Assembly (NCBI GenBank): GCA_020404105.1 | Contig: JADBWH010000110.1 | Span: forward strand, 1 to 51,050 | Direction: 5' to 3' | DNA from: Pseudanabaena sp. M53BS1SP1A06MG | GTDB lineage: Bacteria > Cyanobacteriota > Cyanobacteriia > Pseudanabaenales > Pseudanabaenaceae | DNA: 51,050 nt | Shown here: positions 8,424 to 15,537 of the stretch, in pieces | How the letters are laid out: every line of letters begins with the position of its first letter | Numbering within the stretch: the stretch's first letter is position 1 | Translations under genes and position numbers: made by a program | The notes under the pieces: generated by a model | Database searches by the model: none | Seen by the model: the letters and a program-made list of their open reading frames with translations, nothing else | What the model was told of the DNA's origin: nothing

Positions 8424-10013
8424 ATGGATTCTCAGTCGTTAAACGATAAATCTTGGAATGCGAAATCATTACTATTAAGTATTCTTAGCTTACTGTCTGT
8501 TTTTTTTATTATCCTGACGTTGCAGGTAAGTTGGAATAGTTCACAAGAGCAGACAAAATTAGATTTGCTACAAACAGATTTAATTTTGCAAGCAACGCAA
8601 TCAGTTAATCAAGAACAAGATCATTTTGCAGGAGATTTCTTACAATCGCTAATCAGTGATGGAGATCCTCAAGATATCTATATACAGTCTCTTAGAAGTT
8701 ATCAAGAGGTATTACAAGCTAATAAAGCTGCTCTTGAGCGGCTTTCCCAAGATATGAGTGGCGCAGATTCTCAATCTATTCCGAAACAACTCCAAAAAAA
8801 GCAAGATGCTGTCAGCGAGATCAGTATGAGAGCAGGATTGCTCCAGATTCAAACGGGAGATATTCAAGGCGCGATCGCTACATGGTCAAATGTTAAACAG
8901 GTTGAGGGAGAATCTATGACCAGCTACGGATTAACCTCCCAAATCCTTCAAGGATTATGGTCAGATCCAACTATATTGTTCCCTAATGCGGAAACTCAGA
9001 TTAGGAATACTCTCGATGGTTGGTATCGACAAGTTGCACTCACTAAACTCTATCAAGCTCAACAAAGAAATACAGAATTAAGCAACCTCTCCCAACAGGC
9101 TCAAATTGCTGTAGATAAAGCTATTAAACGCCTTGTAATTGTCAATTCTATTCCTCTAATCGGTGGTAGTATTGGCGTTGTACTCTGGTTAGGACTCATA
9201 GTTCAGTGGATCTTCTTTCGCAAATCTTCTCCCTTTTATACCAAATTAGATTCTCAATCAGAAAGTGAAACTAGTCAAACTTCCAATCAAATTAATTGGC
9301 AAGTGCCTTGGGGAATGGAGACGATCTGGGAAGTGATGGTTTTATGGTTTTCAGCTTTTTGCTTAATTACTCAGTTAGTATTACCCTTAATCTTTGAGCT
9401 ATTAGGAATTGAATCAAGAGTTAGCGAAGATTTTACATTACAGGCTCTATTGGTACTAATTCCCTATACAGTCTCGGTGATCCCAATGTTGCCGATTTTA
9501 CGATTTAGTCTCGCTAGCTATCGTCCCTTGCCTGAAGGTTGGTTCCGATTTAAATTAACTTCGCCACATTGGTTGACATGGGGAATTGGTGGGTATTTCG
9601 CAGCCGTGCCACTGGTGCTAATTGTCTCTGTGATCAGCCAAAAGTTTCTCCAAGGTCAAGGTGGTGGCAATCCTCTATTACCAATTTTGACAGAAAGCCA
9701 AAATATTTTGCCAAAGTTCCTACTCTGGTCAACTTTAGCGATCGCTGCACCGTTTTTTGAGGAGTACTTATTTCGCGGATTTTTATTACCTTCACTGACC
9801 AGGTTTTTACCAGTTTGGGGAGCGATCGCTGCTAGCGGCTTTTTATTTGCACTTGCCCATTTGAATATTGCAGATATCTTCCCCCTTAGTGTTTTGGGAA
9901 TAGTAATGGGATTTGTCTATTGGCGATCAAAAAATCTTCTTTCTTCTATGCTATTACATTGCTTATGGAATAGTGGTAGCTTCTTAGCCTTAATTGCTTT
10001 AGGTGGTAAGTAA
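8424..10013 (+). CDS. CPBP-family intramembrane metalloprotease (Abi/CAAX-like)
   Basis: 529 aa. An N-terminal membrane anchor (around 20-35) precedes a long soluble region with coiled-coil-like character. Several membrane helices follow, with the CPBP catalytic motifs FFEEYLFRGF (EExxxR, near 445) and FALAHLN (near 477) and a late MLLHCLWNS segment. Members are glutamic or metal-type intramembrane proteases related to Rce1 and bacteriocin-immunity proteins. The large N-terminal extension is typical of some cyanobacterial members. It follows the SMR gene by 55 bp on the same strand. Its stop codon abuts a 69-bp palindromic repeat. Confidence 0.88.
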   Translation: MDSQSLNDKSWNAKSLLLSILSLLSVFFIILTLQVSWNSSQEQTKLDLLQTDLILQATQSVNQEQDHFAGDFLQSLISDGDPQDIYIQSLRSYQEVLQANKAALERLSQDMSGADSQSIPKQLQKKQDAVSEISMRAGLLQIQTGDIQGAIATWSNVKQVEGESMTSYGLTSQILQGLWSDPTILFPNAETQIRNTLDGWYRQVALTKLYQAQQRNTELSNLSQQAQIAVDKAIKRLVIVNSIPLIGGSIGVVLWLGLIVQWIFFRKSSPFYTKLDSQSESETSQTSNQINWQVPWGMETIWEVMVLWFSAFCLITQLVLPLIFELLGIESRVSEDFTLQALLVLIPYTVSVIPMLPILRFSLASYRPLPEGWFRFKLTSPHWLTWGIGGYFAAVPLVLIVSVISQKFLQGQGGGNPLLPILTESQNILPKFLLWSTLAIAAPFFEEYLFRGFLLPSLTRFLPVWGAIAASGFLFALAHLNIADIFPLSVLGIVMGFVYWRSKNLLSSMLLHCLWNSGSFLALIALGGK

Positions 10014-10080
10014 CGCGAGTTCGGGATAATTTGAAACAGGATTTGAGACAGGATTTGCCAGCTTAACCCAAACTGACGTT
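10012..10080 (+). repeat. 69-bp palindromic element, family A copy 1
   Basis: Ends are imperfect inverted repeats: AACGCGAGTTCGGGATAA on the left and TTAACCCAAACTGACGTT on the right. A second copy of identical length lies at 34707-34775, differing at about ten positions. The element begins within the stop codon of the CPBP gene. Confidence 0.75.
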
Positions 10081-10168
10081 ACTTAAACCCCAGCAATATT
10101 TTTGAAAGTGTCGCTTCGCGACACTTTCAAAAATATTGCTGTACTACTCAAAGCCTCAATAGGCTGTA
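10081..10168 (+). repeat. Hairpin-plus-tail element, family C copy 1
   Basis: A ~20-bp perfect stem (CAATATTTTTGAAAGTGTCG and its complement) is followed by a conserved tail, GTACTACTCAAAGCCT then AGGCTGTA. Related copies are at 25523-25613 (reverse orientation) and 45035-45121. Confidence 0.75.
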
Positions 10169-10197
10169 TAGCGTTGACCAGACTGGTCAACGCTATA
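10167..10197. repeat. 31-bp perfect palindrome, short relative of family B
   Basis: Two 15-bp arms beginning TATAGCGTTGACCAG around a single central base. The arm start matches the terminal TATAGCGTTTACCAG of the longer family B elements at 12163-12285 and 44770-44864, so this may be an internal-deletion derivative. Confidence 0.65.
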
Positions 10198-10343
10198 AAC
10201 TTAGTAGAAAATTTTTATTGGTACATCTTTTAAGTGATAGAAATCACAGTAGATCTGTGAGTAATTTATTTAAATATGGCGTTCTAAATCACCCTCCTAA
10301 CCTTCAGAAAGCTGGATACTATTTACATCAAGATGTAAAGTGA

Positions 10344-10439
10344 ATGAATAAGAAAATTATGGAAGTTACTATTAGCGAATTGATGGTTAAATCCTACATT
10401 GCGTTGATTGCATTTTTATTACTCGCAATCATTCTCTAA
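10344..10439 (+). CDS. Possible 31-residue single-pass membrane protein
   Basis: ATG-started frame of 31 aa. A hydrophilic N-terminus (MNKKIMEVTISELMVKS) is followed by one hydrophobic helix (YIALIAFLLLAIIL) running to the end. Size and shape are like those of small cyanobacterial membrane subunits, but I recognise no specific family. The Shine-Dalgarno (AAAGTGA) is weak. It lies alone in repeat-rich DNA, so it may be a chance frame. Confidence 0.3.
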   Translation: MNKKIMEVTISELMVKSYIALIAFLLLAIIL

Positions 10440-10533
10440 TCTCCCAAGATCACAAATTTTTAAACTTGCAAAAGCTGCAGTGCTTCATACTCCAGATTTT
10501 GCTTTGACGAAATTCTTTATACTGACTTGTCAT

Positions 10534-10586
10534 CGAGAGATATTTTTGAAAGCTTTACTGCACAATACTTTCAAAAATATCCCTCG
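10534..10586. repeat. Hairpin related to family C
   Basis: Arms GATATTTTTGAAAG and CTTTCAAAAATATC share the family C core (ATATTTTTGAAAG), but the conserved tail is absent. Probably a degenerate copy. Confidence 0.5.
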
Positions 10587-10813
10587 GTTCATTTTAACAG
10601 ACTGTAGATCTGCTTAATTTGTTGATGACATTGTGATAGCGATCGCATTGGTAAAAGTCATAATCCTCAATTCATTAAATGCCAATCAGTTCAGCGTTTT
10701 GATTACTATTGTCAAATGTAGAATTATTAAGATTAATCCTTATATATAGGTAATGATAATCCCAGATTTCCTAAAATATTTAACGATTCGATTCTGGGCA
10801 GAGGAGTTTCCCC

Positions 10814-10978
10814 TTGAATAACAATAATCCCTATTTAAATAATCGTAAATTCCGCCACATTAGTATGGGCTGGGTAGGTTACTGTGTGAATATTTCTGGT
10901 AAAGATGTTTTTTTATTTATCCCTGAGCAAGATCGGATTGCTTGCATTGGGAGAAGTGACTTGATAGAGGTTCGATGA
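10814..10978 (+). CDS. Small hypothetical protein (54 aa)
   Basis: TTG-started frame of 54 aa with a strong ribosome-binding site, GAGGAG, 7 nt upstream. It reads MNNNNPYLNNRKFRHISMGW, then a segment with VGYCVNISGKDVFLFIPEQ and a cysteine near 43. Composition looks protein-like: soluble, mixed, not low-complexity. I do not recognise the family. The Shine-Dalgarno spacing is the main support. The remainder of 10198-11137 holds only repeats and the small membrane frame at 10344. Confidence 0.5.
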   Translation: MNNNNPYLNNRKFRHISMGWVGYCVNISGKDVFLFIPEQDRIACIGRSDLIEVR

Positions 10979-11021
10979 ACTTTAAAACTTAGAGCAATCG
11001 CTATTTCTAGTTACTCAAAAA

Positions 11022-11126
11022 AACGATGTTCTGTAGTGGCATCGGAGTTTTGTCCACAGAACATCGGTAGGACATCTCTCAATAACAAGGACGTAAGATA
11101 TACCTTTATATTGAGAGATTATATTG
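11022..11126 (-). terminator. Paired inverted repeats downstream of vipp1
   Basis: Two hairpins: CGATGTTCTGT with its complement (11024-11066), then ATCTCTCAATA with TATTGAGAGAT (11074-11119). The second right arm is repeated directly at 11121. They lie just past the vipp1 stop on its transcribed side and could end or stabilise the message. Confidence 0.4.
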
Positions 11127-11137
11127 AGAGATTGAAA

Positions 11138-11905
11138 CTAATTACCCATTTGACGACGGAGCGCTTCCAGCTCAGCGTCAATAGCTGCACCAACACTTTG
11201 CTTTGGTGCGTCCGATGGAGGCAAGGCTCCTTGAGGAGCAGGGCTGCTAGAGAGCATTTTAGCTTTGAGAGCCGAGAGTTCATCATCGACACCACTACCA
11301 GCTTCTAGCTGAGCAAACTGTGATTCGAGGTTGTCCATACCAAGTTCAGCACTTGCACTTGCCTTGGCTTCTGCCATTAATACACGCTCTTCCATGCGCT
11401 CAAAAGTCGCAGCAGCAGAGTTAGTATTTACCTTGCCCAACATATTGTTGAGATTTTCTTGAGCCCTAGCCGATTGCAATCTTGCCTTAAGCATTTCTTT
11501 CTTGGTTTTTGCCTCAGAAATTTTGCCTTCAATCGCAATCAGATTTTTCTTGAGAGTATCTACTTGGGTTGTTTGTTGATCCAATCCAACTTTTAAAGTC
11601 GCCGCCGCATCTGCATGGGTTTTCTTGCGACTGAGCGCTTCCCTTGCTAGATTCTCATCTCCCTTCTGGAGGGCTAGCATTGCTCGCTTTTCCCATTCTT
11701 GGGCTTGAGTTGTACTTTGATTATATTGTTGCTCTTGGCGCTTGAGGGCTGCCATTGATTGCGCGACAGCTTGGCGCAATTGCACCAAATCTTCTTGCAT
11801 ATCAATGATTGATTGCTCCAGAATTTTTTCTGGATCTTCAGCAGCCGTAACCATTGCATTTACATTGGACTTGACCACCATACCAATGCGATCGAGTAAT
11901 CCCAT
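11138..11905 (-). CDS. vipp1: Vipp1/IM30, PspA-family membrane-remodelling protein
   Basis: 255 aa, almost entirely alpha-helical and coiled-coil. The N-terminal amphipathic helix (MGLLDRIGMVVKSNVNAMVT) and the DPEKILEQSIIDMQEDLVQLRQAVA segment are diagnostic of the PspA/IM30 family. The C-terminal tail (VGAAIDAELEALRRQMGN) corresponds to the Vipp1 extension that distinguishes it from PspA. It forms ESCRT-III-like rings or rods on thylakoid and plasma membranes and supports thylakoid maintenance. It is monocistronic, with hairpins past its stop. Confidence 0.93.
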   Translation of the reverse strand: MGLLDRIGMVVKSNVNAMVTAAEDPEKILEQSIIDMQEDLVQLRQAVAQSMAALKRQEQQYNQSTTQAQEWEKRAMLALQKGDENLAREALSRKKTHADAAATLKVGLDQQTTQVDTLKKNLIAIEGKISEAKTKKEMLKARLQSARAQENLNNMLGKVNTNSAAATFERMEERVLMAEAKASASAELGMDNLESQFAQLEAGSGVDDELSALKAKMLSSSPAPQGALPPSDAPKQSVGAAIDAELEALRRQMGN

Positions 11906-12002
11906 AATCCTGTCCTTTGCGTTAGGGAGTAAATTGTCTACATACTATCATGAACAAAAAACATCGGCGTTGGCATATAACACCGATGTTTTTTTATATT
12001 TA

Positions 12003-12076
12003 TAGCAGCTCCGGGATTTGAACCCGGGACCTACGGATTATGAGACCGTCGCTCTAACCACCTGAGCCAAGCTGCC
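12003..12076 (-). tRNA. tRNA-Met (CAT), elongator type
   Basis: 74-nt cloverleaf on the minus strand. The acceptor stem is GGCAGCT with AGCTGCT (one G-U), discriminator A, no encoded CCA. The anticodon loop is CTCATAA (anticodon CAT) and the T-arm is CCCGGGTTCAAATCCCGG. The first acceptor base is paired and the D-arm is ordinary, so it is not the initiator. An Ile2 tRNA (lysidine) with CAT cannot be fully excluded. Confidence 0.9.
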
Positions 12077-12162
12077 GTTTCGCTAATATAACATAGCTGA
12101 TGTAAATTTTTTGCAATATTTTTAGTTTGAATTTTTGATCAGGACAGCAATTTGTGCTTGCT

Positions 12163-12285
12163 TATAGCATTTTTCAATCAATCGAGGTTCATAGGTTTGT
12201 TTACGGGGAAACAAACTTGGGTAGTCATGCAATGTAATTGCATGACTACCCAAACCTGTACTTCACAAGACTGGTAAACGCTATA
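12163..12285 (-). repeat. MITE-like element, family B copy 1 (123 bp)
   Basis: Read on the minus strand it begins TATAGCGTTTACCAGTCTTG and ends TTGAAAAATGCTATA. The first 35 bases match the copy at 44770-44864 at 34 positions, and the last ~30 are also similar. The centres differ: here a perfect hairpin around GGGTAGTCATGCAAT. Confidence 0.75.
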
Positions 12286-12634
12286 AAAGGCAGCGCAAAC
12301 CGATGCCTTTTATCTTTGGGGGATGTACCGAATCATATTTTCCCTTTGTGGTAAAACGCAATAAGCAAGATGTTAATCGATTTGTCCATATTACTAAGGG
12401 AAAGATCTGCTCAACTATTGCTCTAGATGTTGTGCGGTGGAGCTATTAGACAAGAAATTTGGTGTTGAGACTGGGTAGCTGAATCTTCCATTTATTGATG
12501 AATAGATGCTCTGTCACCAGTACATACTAAAATGAATCTTAGAGAAAATTTCAACAATTCTTAATCTCTACTGATCGCATAGCTAAATTTCTATTCTGGA
12601 CACATTAAGGTCACATTCTAAGGTTACAAAACTT
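12286..12634. other. Upstream region of the ThDP enzyme gene
   Basis: No gene or repeat is recognisable. It should contain the promoter of the gene at 12635. The start codon has no clear Shine-Dalgarno (AAGGTTACAAAACTT precedes it). Confidence 0.35.
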
Positions 12635-14860
12635 ATGGTCGCAACCCCTAACACCACAAACGCAGCCACTCCCGCTTTCAAAGATGACTTTCGCGAAGGC
12701 ATTCAGTACTTTGGTGAACCGTTGGAGGGGTTCGACGAGCTCGGACGGATTCCAGTCCTTAGTCCTGATCAATCTGGTGTGACCGATCCTCGCGATCGCG
12801 CATCGGTTTTTCAAACATTACTAGCTGCTGATGCTTTGCGCTATCTCACCTTACAAATTACAGGTAGCAAAGCATCAGGACACCCTGGTGGATTTGCCAG
12901 TAGTGCTGAAGCTGTTGCCGCGTTCTATATGCTCGGTCATAAGAATATGCCAACGGAAGTAGGACACCATGCACCTGGTTACTATAGCGCCATGTTTTTA
13001 GATCGCTCGCTCGAAGATATGGGGATTCATACCGTTGCTCAAATGCGCGATCGCTACCGTGAAAAACATGGCTTACTTGGTCACTTGTCGGGCTATATTC
13101 CTGGAATTCTTGCTCCTGCGGGACCTCTAGGACAGGGACAACATTTCGCAATGGCAGGTGCTTTGTTGCATCGCGATAAATTATTCCCTGTCACAATCGG
13201 TGATGGTGGACTAGGTGAACCCTATCCCATTAGCTCGATCGCCCATTTTCATACTGCTTATCCTGAAGTTACCAATTTTGTACCAATTTTGGTATGGAAC
13301 GGCTATAGCCAAGAGCATCACAGCATGGTTTCCACTAAAACTAATGCCGAGATGATCGCTTTCTGGAAAGGCAATGGCTTTGATGAAGTAATTTTGGTTG
13401 ATGCCAAAGATTTTGATGATCAAAATCAAACAGGTGCTTATGTCGATAGTACTGCCTTCTCTCTGAAACAACGTCTTGCCTTTACCGAAGCAGTTCTCGT
13501 TGGTGCAGATCAATCCGCTAAACTTGCCTTTGGTGGAAAGCTGACTGTATTTATTATCAAACAACTTAAGGGAGCAGGTGTTCACGCTCGTGGTGCAAAA
13601 TCCCATAACCTCTATGCCCATCACACCCTCGATAATCCTGATGTGGTTGGTGGTTTAAAATCTCGCGCCCTCAATCCTGAAGCATGGCAAACCGTCAGCA
13701 CCAACTTGCAATGGGCTGGTGGTGGTTCATCTTCTAAAACTGCTGTTACTGAATCCGCAATACCTCTAACAGATTTGGGAACCTTGCCCTTAGAGGAATA
13801 TGCCATTGGCGGCGAAGCGAAAATTGCCACAACCGCAATGGGACGTTTAGTTGGCTATGTTGGAAAGACCGATAAGCGTTTCATCGTCACCAATGCCGAT
13901 GGTAACGAAGCTTCGGGGATTGCCAATATCAACCAAGCGCTGAAAATCAATCACCCTACTACCGATGATCTCTATAACCAAGCTCCTGGTGGACAGGTTT
14001 ACGAACCTCTAAATGAAGATGCCTGTGCTGGTTTAGCGGCTGGCTTAGCGCTATTTGGTAGCCGCACCCTCTGGTGTTCCTATGAATCCTTCGCGATTAA
14101 TGGTCTCCCCATTTGGCAGACTGTGACTCAGGCGATGGCAGAGCTACGTCGCCCCACTCCTGCGACTGTGTGTTTATTTACTGCAGGTGCTTTGGAGCAA
14201 GGTCGCAATGGCTGGACACATCAACGTCCTGAAATCGAAGGCTATTTTGCATCGATGATGCGGAATGGCAATGTCTTCCCTCTTTTCCCATCAGATGCCA
14301 ATAGCATTCAAGTTTGTTATGAATGGGCGCTGAAAGCAGTCAATAAAGGTGTGGTCATTACCGCCAGTAAATCTCCTTTGCCCATCCGTACTACCTTCGA
14401 GCAAAATCGCCAAGCTCTCGTAGATGGCGCGATCGCTTTGCAAGAAATCGCAGGCAGTAAGAAGGTAGTCTTTGCTGTGATTGGCGACATGATGCTCTTA
14501 CCTGTATACGAAGCAGTGCAGAAGCTTGCCGAGCAAGGTATCGGTTCTAAGATTGTTTCTATTGTTAGCCCCCGTTGCCTCTATCGGTCAACTGATGTGG
14601 CTTGGGATACTTGTTCTGAGCCAGATGGCAAGTTCCTTAATGATGCTGATTTTGAAGCACTATTTGGAGGCGATGCTCTCATTGGTGTTGTTGGTGGTGC
14701 TTCAGCAATGCTGGAGCCTGTGATGCTTCGTAGCAATAGCAGGCGAGATGTCTTCTCATGGAAGCGTGGTGAAACTACTGCTTCGGCTGGTCAGTTGTTT
14801 GATTTTAATGGCATGAATGCTCAGGCAATTAGCGATCGCGCTAAGCAGTTACTTGCCTAA
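12635..14860 (+). CDS. Transketolase/phosphoketolase-like thiamine-diphosphate enzyme
   Basis: 741 aa. It is recognisably in the transketolase fold but is not the canonical cyanobacterial Tkt: SGHPGG (near 83) replaces the usual SGHPGLPMG. The ThDP/Mg motif starts with GDG near 189-191 and runs to VPILVWNGY. The C-terminal half (LFTAGALEQGRNGWTHQRPE then FPLFPSDANS) resembles the phosphoketolase segment around NGFSHQDP and PPDANCLL. Candidate activity is cleavage or transfer of a two-carbon unit from xylulose-5-phosphate or a related sugar, next to the Calvin cycle. I recall a second phosphoketolase-like protein of this kind in Synechocystis (Sll0529), but that link is from memory. The gene has a strong terminator and stands alone. 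Confidence 0.75.
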   Translation: MVATPNTTNAATPAFKDDFREGIQYFGEPLEGFDELGRIPVLSPDQSGVTDPRDRASVFQTLLAADALRYLTLQITGSKASGHPGGFASSAEAVAAFYMLGHKNMPTEVGHHAPGYYSAMFLDRSLEDMGIHTVAQMRDRYREKHGLLGHLSGYIPGILAPAGPLGQGQHFAMAGALLHRDKLFPVTIGDGGLGEPYPISSIAHFHTAYPEVTNFVPILVWNGYSQEHHSMVSTKTNAEMIAFWKGNGFDEVILVDAKDFDDQNQTGAYVDSTAFSLKQRLAFTEAVLVGADQSAKLAFGGKLTVFIIKQLKGAGVHARGAKSHNLYAHHTLDNPDVVGGLKSRALNPEAWQTVSTNLQWAGGGSSSKTAVTESAIPLTDLGTLPLEEYAIGGEAKIATTAMGRLVGYVGKTDKRFIVTNADGNEASGIANINQALKINHPTTDDLYNQAPGGQVYEPLNEDACAGLAAGLALFGSRTLWCSYESFAINGLPIWQTVTQAMAELRRPTPATVCLFTAGALEQGRNGWTHQRPEIEGYFASMMRNGNVFPLFPSDANSIQVCYEWALKAVNKGVVITASKSPLPIRTTFEQNRQALVDGAIALQEIAGSKKVVFAVIGDMMLLPVYEAVQKLAEQGIGSKIVSIVSPRCLYRSTDVAWDTCSEPDGKFLNDADFEALFGGDALIGVVGGASAMLEPVMLRSNSRRDVFSWKRGETTASAGQLFDFNGMNAQAISDRAKQLLA

Positions 14861-14873
14861 ACTTTTTAAATTT

Positions 14874-14908
14874 AAAGAGATGTTTTGCAAAGCAAAACAT
14901 CTCTTTTT
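14874..14908 (+). terminator. Intrinsic terminator of the ThDP enzyme gene
   Basis: AAAGAGATGTTTTGC paired with GCAAAACATCTCTTT through a 2-nt loop, followed by a T-run, 14 bp after the stop codon. Confidence 0.85.
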
Positions 14909-15011
14909 ATCGAAAAAATTGGGTAGCCCCCCCATACTTCAATGTACTCAATCTCTAGATATCCGATGGAGTTGTTAACTCCCAGAAGGTGCAAAACCAT
15001 CAACTATTACC

Positions 15012-15170
15012 ATGAAGCTATTAACCTCTGGACGTTGGACTGTTTCTTTGCTAGTAGATGTTGTAATTGAAGCATTGCATTTCATACTTGAATTGGCGGA
15101 CTTACTTTATACCAAAATATCAAGGCAAATTGAATCGTCAATGGTCAATGGCAGCGCAGAAATCTTTTAA
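15012..15170 (+). CDS. Possible 52-residue hypothetical protein
   Basis: ATG-started frame with a hydrophobic centre (WTVSLLVDVVIEALHFILEL) and a polar C-terminus (YTKISRQIESSMVNG). It is the only plausible frame in the 676-bp gap between the ThDP enzyme and the R3H ATPase. No Shine-Dalgarno is visible and no family is recognised, so it may be spurious. Confidence 0.3.
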   Translation: MKLLTSGRWTVSLLVDVVIEALHFILELADLLYTKISRQIESSMVNGSAEIF

Positions 15171-15471
15171 AAATTAATGCTCAACCATTGGATTTTCCTC
15201 AGAATCCGCACACGCACAACCTGAGAGATTTTATCTAAATTATCTGGTAGTGATCTAGAGGTAAGGATGGACTAGAAGGGAGAGAAAAAAGCAAAGAATT
15301 ATTAGGGCTAATGTAAAATTTCAAAGCTCATAAATCTAACATATTTTCAGTTCTGCAAGAGGTCTACTGAAATTAAACTTGGTAATGATTACAATGTAGT
15401 TATCCCAAAGTTCAAATTAATAGCGATCGCTGAGTAAATCGCCAAGCAATTAGTTTCATGAATTAAACAAA

Positions 15472-15502
15472 GCTAAAAGTGCTGCGTTGCAGCACTTTTA
15501 GC
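15472..15502. repeat. Perfect hairpin upstream of the R3H ATPase gene
   Basis: Arms GCTAAAAGTGCTGC and GCAGCACTTTTAGC with a 3-nt loop, followed by ACTTAAACC, a tail also seen beside family C hairpins. It lies 35 bp before the start codon, so it falls in the 5' leader if transcription begins upstream. Confidence 0.5.
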
Positions 15503-15537
15503 ACTTAAACCTAACCGTAAAACCTTTAAAAAGCCTA

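Noticed and set aside
10408-10617. 69-aa frame in the repeat-rich gap
   Set aside because: Runs through a family C-like hairpin and overlaps the 31-aa membrane frame; composition looks random.
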